Source: Gleimia hominis (GTDB lineage Bacteria > Actinomycetota > Actinomycetes > Actinomycetales > Actinomycetaceae). Taken from it: a stretch of 64,000 nt of DNA. The stretch covers positions 248,001 through 312,000 of the forward strand of contig NZ_CP126963.1 in NCBI RefSeq assembly GCF_002871945.2, in the 5' to 3' direction. The position numbers and the translations under genes were made by a program. Positions 50,974-61,071 of the stretch are shown piece after piece. Numbering within the stretch: position 1 is the first letter of the stretch; each line of letters starts with the position of its first letter. The notes under the pieces were generated by a model. The model did no database searches and was not told the DNA's origin. It saw nothing but the letters and a program-made list of their open reading frames with translations.

Positions 50974-53900
50974 ATGACAAGCCACACTTCGCTCAGCCAC
51001 CCGAGTTACCACGTGGATCTGCACATTCCGCCTCAAGCCACACTGCCAAAGTTGGATCCGCACCAAAAGCGGGCGGTCGATTCGATACAGAATTCAGATA
51101 CGCATGCCCTCGTGCGGGGGTGCCCCGGTTCAGGGAAAACCCGGGTTGCGATTGAAGTGGCTGTTAATTCGCATGAGGGCGGGCAAACCGTGCGGATGCT
51201 AGCTCCCGACCGGTCGCGAGCCGACCTGCTGCAACCCATTTTGGAGCCGCGCGTAACCGGGGTGGTGCGCCCAGTGCGTACCCCCGTGTCGTTTGCCTAC
51301 GACATTGTGAACGAGTACTGCGTGCACGCCGAGTTGGCGCCTCCACGGTTACTCACAGGCGCGCAACAAGACCAGTACCTGAAGGACCTCATTGAACAAG
51401 AAGCGGTGCAGTGGCCGGCCCTGATCACAGCTGAGGTGACGGCACTGCCCGTGTTCCGCATGCAGGTGCGGAACTTGATTGCGCGGGTAGAAGAATCGGG
51501 GCGCGATGGCGCGTGGTTAGCGCAGCTGGGGCAGCGGGTTGGCCGGGAAGTGTGGGTGAGTGTTGGGCAGCTGATGCAAGTCTGGGACGAACGCATCAGC
51601 AGGTCAGAAACCAACCCGCACCTGAGTGCACCCGCACTGCAACAGCGGGCCGCGCAAATACTGCGTGAGAACGCCCAGAGCAGCTCCTCGGACAGCCGCG
51701 GCTCGTTCGAATTACCGCAGCTGTTGGTAGTCGATGACCTACAGGACTGCACGGCAGCGACCCTGCAGCTACTGACCCAATGTGCCGAACTGGGAACCCG
51801 GATCGTCGCGTGCGCAGACGCCGACGTTGCAGTCGCCACCTACCGAGGTGGGGAACCACACTTAGACGGAAGGCTCGCCACCAGATTGCGGGCAGCTGAA
51901 TACGAACTTGGCCCCACCCACCGCGGCGGGCAAGCCCTGCGCGCCGCAGTGCAGGAAATCACCGCGCGAATCCCCACCACGGGCTCGCACGAGCGGCGCA
52001 CGCAGGGAGCGGTGAATCCGCATGAGGATGGCCAGAACCTCAACTTGGAAGTATTTGGATCTCCCACCCAAGAAATGTCCGCTCTGGTGGGCCGCGTCCA
52101 CACGCTGCAGTACAGGGGGATGGCCCTGTCGGACATGGCGGTGATCGTGCGTGATAGCGCCGAAATCGCACGCGTGCGGTCCGCCTTCATGGCTGCGGAC
52201 GTTGAAACGACCGCTGTGCGGCGGGCCATTAACTACGCAAAAACTAACGTGACCGCCACACTTTTGAACCTGCTGGTGGAACCGGAAAACCCGGACGATC
52301 TCATCACCACAACGGCCGCGAGCGCCCTGGTGAACATTGATGCCATCTTGCTGCGCCGCCTCATCGACGTGGTTGGGGTGAGTGCAGAAAAAACAGACTT
52401 GTTAAACCTCGCGGAACAAGTGGATTCGGCATTAACGGAGGATACGGAACTAGCGGCGCGGATCCGCGGGCAGAACCTACTGGGGGCTGCGCATGACCTG
52501 CGCACCACCTACCAGCTGATCCAACTGGGGCAAGAAAATGCGAACGCGGCCCCGACGGTGGCGTTGTGGAAACTGTGGGACGCCAGCCACGTGCAGAAAC
52601 GCTGGCGCGAACGCGCCCTGATTCCCACCGCAAGCTCGGTTGAATACGACGAGCGGTTAGACGCTGTGATTTCGCTGATGCGCAGCGCGGACGTATGGTC
52701 GCAACGTAACCCAGCGGACACGGCCCGCGACTTCGCCCGCGCCCTGCTGGAAGAAAACCTTCCTACAGATACGCTGGCGCAACAGGCTCAGCGGCCCGCC
52801 GGGGTGAGTGTCCTCACGCCCCAACAAGCGGTGGGCCGCGAATGGGAAGCGGTGTTCATCGTGGGATTGCAAGACGGTGCGTGGCCCAACTTGACGTTGC
52901 GGGACCGCATTACGTGCGCGGCAGACATCACCCAGCTGGCTGCCGGGCAGGTAGATGAAACCCAGTTGCAACGCCCCCTCCCATCGGCCCTCACGCGCCG
53001 AGCTATGCTCACTGACGAACTCCGCCTCCTGGCTGCGGCGATGACGCGTGCGCGCCAGCAACTGTGGATTAGCGCTGCCCGCACCGAAGACACAACCGAG
53101 TCAGCATTCATCGACATTCTGGCCCCCCACATGGGAGCCAAGATAGAAGACATGAGGGTCGTCACCTCCCAGGTTGCCCCCGGGGTAGACACGCGTTCAC
53201 TAATTGCCCGTTTGAGGTACTTGGTGAGCCAACCGGATGCACAACCCGATTCGGCCGCCCAGCCTGCGGCGGCGCAACCCCTGGCTGCCCAGCCTGCGGC
53301 GGCGCCCACTGGTTTGAATCCAGCGGCTAATGCTCGCCAGCGCACACTTGCGGCGCAGCTACTAGCGCTCGCGGCCAGTGAAGGCATCGATGCGGCGGAT
53401 GCACGCACCTGGATTGGGGCCGGTGGGATGAGCGTTGCGAAACCCCAGGAAACCAAGCGGGAGGGCAAACCCTTCCTCTCTCCGTCGCAGGTGGAGACAC
53501 TGCTGGAATGCCCCGCAAAATGGTTCATGACGCGCCACGGTGGCGACTACTTTTCTACCGACGCGGCACGCCTGGGGAACATGATTCACCAAATCGCGGA
53601 GGAACACCCCTACGGCACCGCGCAAGAACTGCTGGGCGCTCTCGATGAACTGTGGGACGAGAACTTTGGGCGCGAGAGCGAACTCGACCAACAACTACTA
53701 GAAAAAGCACAGGACATGGTCGCGAAACTCGGTGACTACTTCCAAGCTGACACTCACCGACAAGTAGAAGTAGAAAAAGCAGTTACCGCAGACGTGGGGC
53801 CAGCCATCATTAACGGGTACATCGACCGCGTCGAAACCAGCCGGGGTGCGACCACCATTGCGGACATCAAAACGGGCACCAAACTACCCAGCAAAAGCGA

Positions 53901-54228
53901 ACTGCCTGACTTCCTGCAACTCTTGTTGTACCAGTTGGTCCTAGCGCAATTAGAAGGCCCCGATGGGAAACCGTATGACGTGCAGGGCGCACGACTAATC
54001 GCGCTGACCCGATCAGCTCGCGGACTTGTACTTCCCCAACCGTCAATTTTTGCGTCCGACGAAGACACTCAGCAGCGGTATAAAGCACTGCTGGAACAGT
54101 TAGAAACCGCTGCGGAACTAACGCGCGGGCCCCTGTTCTTACCTAAACCATCAAAAGATGCTTGCGACCATTGTGCAGTGAGGCAGATTTGCCCCGCGCA
54201 GACCGAAGGAATGAGGACCATAGAATGA
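50974..54228 (+). CDS. adnA: AdnA-like helicase-nuclease subunit
   Basis: About 1084 residues. With AdnB it forms the actinobacterial motor-nuclease that resects DNA double-strand breaks. Walker A is GCPGSGKT near residue 50; motif II is LVVDDLQD, with Asp-Asp in place of the usual Asp-Glu; the motif V region reads QQAVGREWEAVFIVG. This weak motor signature fits AdnA being the lagging subunit. The C-terminal RecB-family nuclease has IINGYIDRVE, IADIKTG, and four cysteines (LLECPAKW near residue 846; CDHCAVRQICP near 1064-1073) placed as in Fe-S AddB/Cas4-type nucleases. A 30-bp Ala/Gln/Pro repeat forms a linker near residues 760-780. ATG 50974 is preferred over TTG 50962. The adnB ATG overlaps its stop. 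Confidence 0.9.
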   Translation: MTSHTSLSHPSYHVDLHIPPQATLPKLDPHQKRAVDSIQNSDTHALVRGCPGSGKTRVAIEVAVNSHEGGQTVRMLAPDRSRADLLQPILEPRVTGVVRPVRTPVSFAYDIVNEYCVHAELAPPRLLTGAQQDQYLKDLIEQEAVQWPALITAEVTALPVFRMQVRNLIARVEESGRDGAWLAQLGQRVGREVWVSVGQLMQVWDERISRSETNPHLSAPALQQRAAQILRENAQSSSSDSRGSFELPQLLVVDDLQDCTAATLQLLTQCAELGTRIVACADADVAVATYRGGEPHLDGRLATRLRAAEYELGPTHRGGQALRAAVQEITARIPTTGSHERRTQGAVNPHEDGQNLNLEVFGSPTQEMSALVGRVHTLQYRGMALSDMAVIVRDSAEIARVRSAFMAADVETTAVRRAINYAKTNVTATLLNLLVEPENPDDLITTTAASALVNIDAILLRRLIDVVGVSAEKTDLLNLAEQVDSALTEDTELAARIRGQNLLGAAHDLRTTYQLIQLGQENANAAPTVALWKLWDASHVQKRWRERALIPTASSVEYDERLDAVISLMRSADVWSQRNPADTARDFARALLEENLPTDTLAQQAQRPAGVSVLTPQQAVGREWEAVFIVGLQDGAWPNLTLRDRITCAADITQLAAGQVDETQLQRPLPSALTRRAMLTDELRLLAAAMTRARQQLWISAARTEDTTESAFIDILAPHMGAKIEDMRVVTSQVAPGVDTRSLIARLRYLVSQPDAQPDSAAQPAAAQPLAAQPAAAPTGLNPAANARQRTLAAQLLALAASEGIDAADARTWIGAGGMSVAKPQETKREGKPFLSPSQVETLLECPAKWFMTRHGGDYFSTDAARLGNMIHQIAEEHPYGTAQELLGALDELWDENFGRESELDQQLLEKAQDMVAKLGDYFQADTHRQVEVEKAVTADVGPAIINGYIDRVETSRGATTIADIKTGTKLPSKSELPDFLQLLLYQLVLAQLEGPDGKPYDVQGARLIALTRSARGLVLPQPSIFASDEDTQQRYKALLEQLETAAELTRGPLFLPKPSKDACDHCAVRQICPAQTEGMRTIE
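53254..53305. repeat. 30-bp-period repeat in the adnA linker
   Basis: A 22-bp core (GCNGCCCAGCCTGCGGCGGC...) occurs at 53254 and 53284, in frame, encoding AQPAAAQPLAAQPAAA. It lengthens the unstructured linker between the helicase and nuclease domains. Confidence 0.75.
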
Positions 54229-57200
54229 GCCACCCGCGCATCCGCGCGCGCGAGATCGCACACGCACTGAACACCCAGCCGGGGGTTAAACAGATTCTGC
54301 TTTCCGACGAGCAAGAAAGCGTCGTTGAAGCACCCCTCACGCCCACCCTCGTGGTTGCCGGTGCGGGATCTGGGAAAACGGAAACCATGTCCCTGCGCGT
54401 ACTGTACCTTCTGTGCCAAGGAATGGACCCGGAACGCATCCTCGGGCTCACCTTCACCCGCAAAGCAGCGGGTGAGCTATCTGCGCGGCTGCGGCTACGC
54501 ATTGAGCAGCTTATCCGCACCGGGCTGATTTCCCCTCAAACGGATACCGCATGGTTTTCTGGCAGCCTAAACGTATCTACCTACAACGCGTTCGCATCGA
54601 ACGTGGTTAAAGAATACGGTCTACTACTCGGAGTAGATCCGGGAGCGCAGTTAATTACGGACGCCTTGAAATGGCAGATTATGGATGAGGTACTGAGCCA
54701 CTACACGGGGCAGCTACCACGCTTGAGCCGCGAAAGCCTCATAGAACTCGCATTAAAACTAAGTGATGCAATGGCTGAACACGCCGTTTCGGTGGACGAC
54801 ATGCGCCAATACTGCGCAGCAACAATTGCCAATATTGAGGAGGCACCCCCCTCAGGAAGAACTAAGAATCCGAACCCTTCATTCACGAAACGCTACCTAG
54901 AAAATGTGCACAGACAAGTGCACCTACTGGGCTTGGTAGAGGAGTATCGGCGGCAAAAACGCGTGCGTCAGATGATCGATTTTTCCGACCAGATGTCGTA
55001 CGCTAGGCAGATCGTTGAGCAGCATCCGCAAGTAGTTGACACCCTCCGGGGAGACTACGACGCAGTTTTACTAGACGAGTTTCAAGACACGTCAGTGGGG
55101 CAGCTGGAACTGCTGTCGCGGCTTTTCAAAGACAAACCAGTGATGGCAGTGGGGGACCCGAACCAAGCGATCTACGGGTTCCGCGGCGCATCCGCAGCAT
55201 CACTCGAAACTTTCCTAGAATACTTTGACACCCGCGGTCAGGGCGTTCGCAGGTACATGACGTACGCGTGGCGCAACGATCCAAAGATTCTAGACCTCGC
55301 CAACACTATTTCTGGTGCAAATAAACAAACAGATGGGACGGTGAAGCCACTGCGCAGCCCCAAACCTGAGGGGGGTAACGTGCAGTACCTCTACACGCAG
55401 TGGCAGGAGGATGAATACGAACTAGTCGCGCAGATTATTGGCCAGTGGAAACGGGAAGACCCCACCGCAAGCATCGGCGTTCTCGCACGCAAATCAGGTT
55501 CGCTCGAACCCATGTTGGAAGCGTGCCGAACACACCATATTCCCGCTGTCGTCACGGGCATGGGAGGGTTGCTAACCCAACCGGTGGTAGCGGACCTGCG
55601 CGCAGTGTTGAAACTAAGCGTGGACCCCACCCACGGACCCTCGGCAATGCGGTTGCTGGCAAACCTGGACCTCGCGGCATCGGACCTGCGGGTACTGTAC
55701 GAGTACGCGAAGCATCAGCGTAAGCATCGGCGCGCACCGGAAGACTCGATGCGCACCGAGTTCTTAGCGGACGCGATTGACTCACCCCCACCGGCGGGTT
55801 GGCGTGCTCGCGGCGACGTGTTCTCTGAAGAAGCTAGTGAACGCGTCCAAGATTTAGCGCGGCGCCTAGAGCACGTGCGCGAACACATGGATCGGCCCTT
55901 ACCGACCTTGGTTACGACTGCGCTGCACATTTTTGACCTCGATATTGCAATCAAATCTGACCCACTCACAAACGCGGGAATGCAAGCAGTGGACGCATTC
56001 GTGGACACGGTCAACGACTACGTGTCGCAGACCCAACAGGCGTCACTGCGCGTGTTCCTAGACTGGATTGACGTGGCTTTAGAGGCGGAACGGGGGCTTC
56101 CCGCTCCAAGTCCGACGGTGGACCCCACCACGGTGCAGATCATGACGGTACACCAGGCGAAAGGTCTGGAGTGGGACCGCGTAGTAGTGCTAGATCTGAT
56201 GCACGGTTCCTTCCCGAGCGTTGACCAGGCGCACAACTACAAACCAGCTACACAAGTGCGGTTAGATAAGCACTTCCAGCTGGAGCCCCGCGCTCAGAAA
56301 GGGTGGATGGCTGACGCTGGACAGTTACCGTTTGAACTGCGCATGGACCGCTGCAAACTAGATAACACGCCGATCCTGCCGCTCCTACCTGGGCTCGGGA
56401 GCTTGGACGTGCGCGAGCAAAAAGATGTAATCGAGCAGTACCAGTACGAGCTGGCAGAATACTTAGAACGTGAGGAGCGGCGCATCGCCTACGTGGCATT
56501 CACCCGCCCGCGCACCCACCTGCTCCTCGCGGGGGCATGGCGAAAAGCTGATGCCAAGAGCCTGCAGAACCCATCACACTACCTAGTTGAAGCGCTGGCA
56601 TCTGAAACCGCGAGCGCGTACCCGGACCTTTGCGACGACCTGCCCGCCGTAGTTATCGAACCCGACGAAGACGCAACGCAGCCCCCCAAACGCGCAAGCC
56701 ACATGTTCCCCCGCCAACCCGGACCGACGCGCGAACTGATCACCGCGGGGGCCGAACGAACCCGCGAACAAGTGATGCGCGTGCACACCGGGGAACTATC
56801 TTTCAACAACCTGGACCTGGACCCATCCAATAAAGATGAGGCACAACTAGTTGCCCAAGTACAAAACGCAATCGCGCATCACCGCGCAAAACAAAAACCA
56901 GCGGACCTCACGGTGGACCTATCGCGCCTATCCGCAACCACCATGCCACAACTGCTAGAATCAACCACCGAGTTCGCACTGCAGTTGCGCCGTCCACTAC
57001 CTCAAGAACCATCTGACAGTGCACAGTTGGGAACCGTGTTCCACGAGTGGGCAGCCCAGTGGGCGCACCTCCCCGCACCACTACCCGAAAACGCGGAAGG
57101 ACTAATCCAAGAAGACCCCGACACAGTAGGGGAGTTTGAAACGAACCCGGCTTTTGAAGCGCTCACCGAAAAACAACACGAGCAGCTGCGAATTCACCAA

Positions 57201-57599
57201 CGGCGCGCGATCGCACTATTTGGTAACCACCCCGGGTTTGAAGCCGTTGAAACCCCGTTTTCAGTGCAGTTCGCGGGCCTAACTGTGCGCGGGCGGATAG
57301 ATGCGCTGACAACCACCGCGGGTAAACTCCACGTGATCGACTGGAAAACCGGTGCGCCCCCAACCCGCAAACGTCTTGGCCGCGCCGCCCAATACGCCAC
57401 CCAGCTGGAAGTTTACCGGCACGCGGTAGCGCAAGAACGCGGTATCCCAACCGCCGACGTGGACGCAGAACTAGTGTTCCTAGGTGGAAAAACGAGCCTG
57501 CAAAACCGGCGAGTGAGCCTGACGCAACTACTTGAACTACTGCCCGACTACGACTTCGAAAAACAACTCGCGCAACTCAGTGAGCGCGAACGCTCTTAG
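54225..57599 (+). CDS. adnB: AdnB-like helicase-nuclease subunit
   Basis: 1124 residues. All UvrD/Rep motifs are intact: VAGAGSGKT (I), LGLTFTRKAAGEL (Ia), LLDEFQDTS (II), VGDPNQAIYGFRGAS (III), TYAWRNDPKIL (IV), IMTVHQAKGLEWDRVVVLD (V) and RRIAYVAFTRPRTHLLLAG (VI), consistent with AdnB as the lead translocase. The C-terminal nuclease shows LGTVFHEWAAQW, VRGRIDAL, HVIDWKTG and QLEVYRHAVA, without the Fe-S cysteines of AdnA. The start is the ATG overlapping the adnA stop (ATGA) with GAGG upstream. The two subunits are thus made in equal amounts. Confidence 0.93.
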   Translation: MSHPRIRAREIAHALNTQPGVKQILLSDEQESVVEAPLTPTLVVAGAGSGKTETMSLRVLYLLCQGMDPERILGLTFTRKAAGELSARLRLRIEQLIRTGLISPQTDTAWFSGSLNVSTYNAFASNVVKEYGLLLGVDPGAQLITDALKWQIMDEVLSHYTGQLPRLSRESLIELALKLSDAMAEHAVSVDDMRQYCAATIANIEEAPPSGRTKNPNPSFTKRYLENVHRQVHLLGLVEEYRRQKRVRQMIDFSDQMSYARQIVEQHPQVVDTLRGDYDAVLLDEFQDTSVGQLELLSRLFKDKPVMAVGDPNQAIYGFRGASAASLETFLEYFDTRGQGVRRYMTYAWRNDPKILDLANTISGANKQTDGTVKPLRSPKPEGGNVQYLYTQWQEDEYELVAQIIGQWKREDPTASIGVLARKSGSLEPMLEACRTHHIPAVVTGMGGLLTQPVVADLRAVLKLSVDPTHGPSAMRLLANLDLAASDLRVLYEYAKHQRKHRRAPEDSMRTEFLADAIDSPPPAGWRARGDVFSEEASERVQDLARRLEHVREHMDRPLPTLVTTALHIFDLDIAIKSDPLTNAGMQAVDAFVDTVNDYVSQTQQASLRVFLDWIDVALEAERGLPAPSPTVDPTTVQIMTVHQAKGLEWDRVVVLDLMHGSFPSVDQAHNYKPATQVRLDKHFQLEPRAQKGWMADAGQLPFELRMDRCKLDNTPILPLLPGLGSLDVREQKDVIEQYQYELAEYLEREERRIAYVAFTRPRTHLLLAGAWRKADAKSLQNPSHYLVEALASETASAYPDLCDDLPAVVIEPDEDATQPPKRASHMFPRQPGPTRELITAGAERTREQVMRVHTGELSFNNLDLDPSNKDEAQLVAQVQNAIAHHRAKQKPADLTVDLSRLSATTMPQLLESTTEFALQLRRPLPQEPSDSAQLGTVFHEWAAQWAHLPAPLPENAEGLIQEDPDTVGEFETNPAFEALTEKQHEQLRIHQRRAIALFGNHPGFEAVETPFSVQFAGLTVRGRIDALTTTAGKLHVIDWKTGAPPTRKRLGRAAQYATQLEVYRHAVAQERGIPTADVDAELVFLGGKTSLQNRRVSLTQLLELLPDYDFEKQLAQLSERERS

Positions 57600-57667
57600 A
57601 GCCTGCCCTAACCTGCGGTCGATGTGCGTACTGCCCTACGAGGGTTTTCGCTAAACTCCGCCTCCGA

Positions 57668-58924
57668 CTAATCCCGACCCAGCCGGCGCAGCACCTCGCG
57701 CAGGTCAACGGTTGGGGCATCGGGATCTATCTGATAGGCGCCCTCCGCGGATGAATCCAGCGCGTCATCTTCGCGCGTCTTCGATTCGCCGGCCGCGACA
57801 CGGTTCGCCTCAAAGCGCGCGGTCCGGCTTGGCTCGGGGGTCGCAACCGCTTCCTGTTCGGGCGGGGCAACCGGTTCCTGTTCGGCAGCAGCTTGTTTTG
57901 GTGATCCGGCATCTATGGAGGACTGCGTGCCAGCGGTAGAGGCAGCAAGATCCTCAGGCGAAAAAGCGGAATCATCTGCAACACTGCCATGCAACAGTGG
58001 TTCATCACCCACGTCAGCCGCCAGGTCTTCTAGCATCTGCACTGCATCGGCCACCACGTCCGCATCGTCATTACGCTTCCCGTGCAACAACCACCGCAGC
58101 AACGCCATCTCCGAATGAAGCACCGCGCGCGAAGCCAAATGCAGATCCGAATCATCTTTACGAGCCGCATGATAAGCATCCATAAACGCCTGGCTCGCCT
58201 CCGGATTCGCACAAGTGGTAATCCACGCCAAATCCTGCGCCGGATCCCCCAACTGCGCGGACGCAAACGACTCCAACCCAACCACCGCCTCGTAGCTGGA
58301 AACGAAACACTCCGGCGCCAAATCCCCATGCACCGGCACGCAGCGGAACCGGAACATGGACACGTCCTCAAGAGCTTCCTCCCAGCGCGTATACAAATTC
58401 GGTGGCAAAACCGTTGCCTGCACTGCTTCATCAAGCAGGGCCAGCATGCGTTCGCGACACTCAGCGGGTGAATACATCGGCATGCCTGTCGCTTCAATAA
58501 CTTCGCTGGGCAGATCATGCAACGCCGCAACGGCGCGGCCCATGGAACTTGCAAGCGTGGGGGAGTGCTCCAACTCCTCCCACGTGGCGTGCGTCCCCGC
58601 CATCTGCTTGTAAATCATCACGGCAGGCCGGTTTCGCCGCGCCCGCGAATACGCCTGAGGAGCCGGAACACTAAACGGTACCCGTCCCACTTTGAACGCT
58701 TTGGCCAAAATCGCCAGGAGCATCACCTGCGCTTCAATATCCACCCCCGCCTGCTGCGTCAGTGGTGAACACACACTCCAGTGTGTCCCATTTGAATCTA
58801 CGATCCCTTGGACCGCCATGGCTCCATCGTTGGATTGCGGTTCGCACAAGCTCACGACCGACAGGTCTGGAATGAGGGTGGTTGCGTGTGCAGCTAGCGT
58901 CAGAGGGGTCAGTGGTTTACTCAC
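57668..58924 (-). CDS. APH-fold phosphotransferase-like protein, probably catalytically altered
   Basis: 418 residues. Residues 1-290 resemble aminoglycoside/macrolide phosphotransferase-fold proteins that commonly sit beside helicase genes in actinobacteria. The catalytic loop reads VHGDLAPECFVS, keeping His-Gly-Asp but replacing the Asn that binds metal; the DFG-like segment reads VVGLESFASAQLGDPAQDLAW, with Glu where the metal-binding Asp is expected. The Lys-Glu pair of the N-lobe is not obvious. It may be a pseudokinase or bind another ligand. The last 110 residues are acidic, Ala/Pro/Glu/Ser-rich and probably disordered. It is convergent with adnB and diverges from the tad locus. Confidence 0.65.
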   Translation of the reverse strand: MSKPLTPLTLAAHATTLIPDLSVVSLCEPQSNDGAMAVQGIVDSNGTHWSVCSPLTQQAGVDIEAQVMLLAILAKAFKVGRVPFSVPAPQAYSRARRNRPAVMIYKQMAGTHATWEELEHSPTLASSMGRAVAALHDLPSEVIEATGMPMYSPAECRERMLALLDEAVQATVLPPNLYTRWEEALEDVSMFRFRCVPVHGDLAPECFVSSYEAVVGLESFASAQLGDPAQDLAWITTCANPEASQAFMDAYHAARKDDSDLHLASRAVLHSEMALLRWLLHGKRNDDADVVADAVQMLEDLAADVGDEPLLHGSVADDSAFSPEDLAASTAGTQSSIDAGSPKQAAAEQEPVAPPEQEAVATPEPSRTARFEANRVAAGESKTREDDALDSSAEGAYQIDPDAPTVDLREVLRRLGRD

Positions 58925-59038
58925 ATAACTAATCTAGGGCAAAAAAGTTATCCACATGGCGGAAAACCCTTGTGTCGGCGTGGCGGGTATCCATTATTGT
59001 GGTTGTTGTCAACGTAGATATAACGCGGTGGAGCACGT

Positions 59039-60229
59039 ATGTCGAGTATGACCTTGCAGCAACGCGGAGACAGCATCCGCGCAATAGTGGCCGACAAGAA
59101 CTTTGACCCCATAGTTGATTCAGCACGGTTGCGTCGTGTAATTGACGAGTCCTTCCAGGTGGTTCCAGCCGCGTCCGCGGAGGAACGAGCAGCCCAAACC
59201 ACGGCATTACTAGCCGACATCGGTGGATACGGAGCGTTGCAAAGACTCCTGGACGACCCCCAGATTGAGGAGATCTACGTGAACTCCCCATCGAAAGTCT
59301 TCGTTGCCCGCGGCGGTGTGTCCGAACTGACTTCGATTATCCTGGATGCCGACGAAGTCAAAGACCTGGTGGAACGTATGCTGCACCATTCAGGGAGGCG
59401 ACTTGACCTGTCCGCACCGTTTGTCGACGCGATGCTTCCCGGTGGGGAACGGTTGCACGTGGTGATCCCACCGGTGGCGGGCCGCGACTGGGCGTTGAAT
59501 GTGCGCAAACACCTGCACCAGGAGTTCAGCCTGTCAAAACTCGTGCAACTGGGATCCCTACCCACTGGTGCGGCGCGCATGCTCACCACCTTCATGGAAG
59601 CCGGTTTTTCGGCGGTTGTTTCGGGCGCAACCCAAGCGGGGAAAACCACGTTTTTGCGAGCTTTAGCCGGAGCCATCCCACCGCGGGAGCGAGTGATTAC
59701 CTGCGAGGAAGTGTTCGAACTAAATATCCGCAACCGCGACTCGGTGGCCATGCAGACGCGAAGTGCAAATATTGAAGGGCGCGGCGAAGTGACGCTGCGG
59801 GATCTAGTTCGCGAGTCACTCCGGATGCGCCCGGACCGCATCGTGATCGGTGAGGTGCGGGGCGCCGAAGCATTCGACATGCTCCTGGCCTTAAATGCGG
59901 GGATCCCCGGGTTGTCAACCGTGCATGCGAACAGTGCTTCCGAAGCATTGAGTAAACTGTGCCTCCTGCCCCTGCTGGCAGGTGAAAACGTGACGAGCAG
60001 CTTCGTGGTCCCAACTGTAGCCCGGTCGATCGATCTGATAATCCAGGTGAGCCGGGACAGTAATGGGCGCCGCCACGTAGAGGAAATCAGTTACGTGTCT
60101 GGACGCAGTGAGGGCGCCTACATTGAAGCCGATTGCCTGTGGCGTTGGGACGGCACCAAACTAGTTCCCACCGGCCGGGCTGTGGAGGACCCGCGGCTAG
60201 CGCGCGTATCCATGCGGGAGTCCGCATGA
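59039..60229 (+). CDS. tadA: Tad pilus secretion ATPase (TadA/CpaF)
   Basis: 396 residues. The type II/IV secretion ATPase powers assembly of Flp/Tad pili at the inner membrane. The N-terminal helical part leads to LLDDPQIEEIYVNSPSKVFV, then the core has Walker A GATQAGKTTFLRAL, Asp box CEEVFELN, RSANIEGRGEVTLRDLVRESLRMRPDRIVIGEVRG (Walker B and Arg fingers) and the His box GIPGLSTVHANSA. GGTGGAG precedes the ATG. It opens a compact operon where every junction overlaps, followed by tadB. A TadZ/CpaE-like gene, usually upstream, is not present between it and the APH-like gene. Confidence 0.93.
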   Translation: MSSMTLQQRGDSIRAIVADKNFDPIVDSARLRRVIDESFQVVPAASAEERAAQTTALLADIGGYGALQRLLDDPQIEEIYVNSPSKVFVARGGVSELTSIILDADEVKDLVERMLHHSGRRLDLSAPFVDAMLPGGERLHVVIPPVAGRDWALNVRKHLHQEFSLSKLVQLGSLPTGAARMLTTFMEAGFSAVVSGATQAGKTTFLRALAGAIPPRERVITCEEVFELNIRNRDSVAMQTRSANIEGRGEVTLRDLVRESLRMRPDRIVIGEVRGAEAFDMLLALNAGIPGLSTVHANSASEALSKLCLLPLLAGENVTSSFVVPTVARSIDLIIQVSRDSNGRRHVEEISYVSGRSEGAYIEADCLWRWDGTKLVPTGRAVEDPRLARVSMRESA

Positions 60230-61071
60230 ATTTACTGTTTGGATCCGGCCTCGGAGTTGGGCTCGTGTTGATCATCGCGGCTGTGCGGCGCGACCCAATG
60301 CCCAGACCACCACAGGGACAGTGGCGCACGCGCATCCGCGAACGCTTTCTGGATGCCCAGCTAGGCCACCGCGCGCAGGTCTTGTTCTGGGGCGTGCAAC
60401 TGGCGCTACCACTGGTTCTACTGCTGCTCGTCTATGCATTCACCCGCGCCTGGCCGGTTGCAGTAATGCTTGCGATCATGGTGGTGGCCCTACCGTGGCA
60501 GTGGGTGAAAACTCGTTCTAACCGCCGGCGCCGCCAGCTCGCCGCCGCCTGGCCCGATGTTGCCGACTCCTTACTTTCCGCGATCCTAGCGGGGGTTTCC
60601 CTGCCTCAGGCGGTTATTGAACTGGAACACCACGGGCCGGAAGTGACGCGCCCACTATTTGAAGAATTCGCGCGGATAATGCGGTCTACGGGCCGGTTCA
60701 GTCAGGCGCTGGACACCCTCGAAACAAGAGTTACAAACTCGCAGGCTAGACGCATGATAGAAGGGATCCGGTTAGCACGCGAACTTGGGGGTTCGGAACT
60801 GGGGAACCTGCTTCGTGACCTGGCGGTAGTGATGCGTGAGGACGCGCGGGTTCGCGGTGAGATTGAGGCGCGTCAATCTTGGACTGTAAATGGGGCGCGC
60901 CTGGCGGTTGCGGCCCCGTGGATTGTGCTGCTACTCATTTCTCTGCGCACGGACGCGGCAGCCGCTTATTCCACGCCTACGGGAATGAGTATTCTGGCTG
61001 CCGGTGGACTACTGTGCGTCTTCGCATACGCGGTTATGCGGCGGATCGCTTCGCTGGAGGAAGACGCGTGA
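60226..61071 (+). CDS. tadB: Tad pilus inner membrane protein TadB
   Basis: 281 residues starting MNLLFGSGLGVGLVLII. Transmembrane helices lie at about 5-20, 60-100 and 225-275; the cytoplasmic T2SSF domain between them has WPDVADSLLSAILAGVSLPQAV and a second helix set GGSELGNLLRDLAVVMREDAR. It forms the membrane platform with TadC. The ATG overlaps the tadA stop by four bases; longer upstream readings are inside tadA in another frame. Confidence 0.9.
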   Translation: MNLLFGSGLGVGLVLIIAAVRRDPMPRPPQGQWRTRIRERFLDAQLGHRAQVLFWGVQLALPLVLLLLVYAFTRAWPVAVMLAIMVVALPWQWVKTRSNRRRRQLAAAWPDVADSLLSAILAGVSLPQAVIELEHHGPEVTRPLFEEFARIMRSTGRFSQALDTLETRVTNSQARRMIEGIRLARELGGSELGNLLRDLAVVMREDARVRGEIEARQSWTVNGARLAVAAPWIVLLLISLRTDAAAAYSTPTGMSILAAGGLLCVFAYAVMRRIASLEEDA

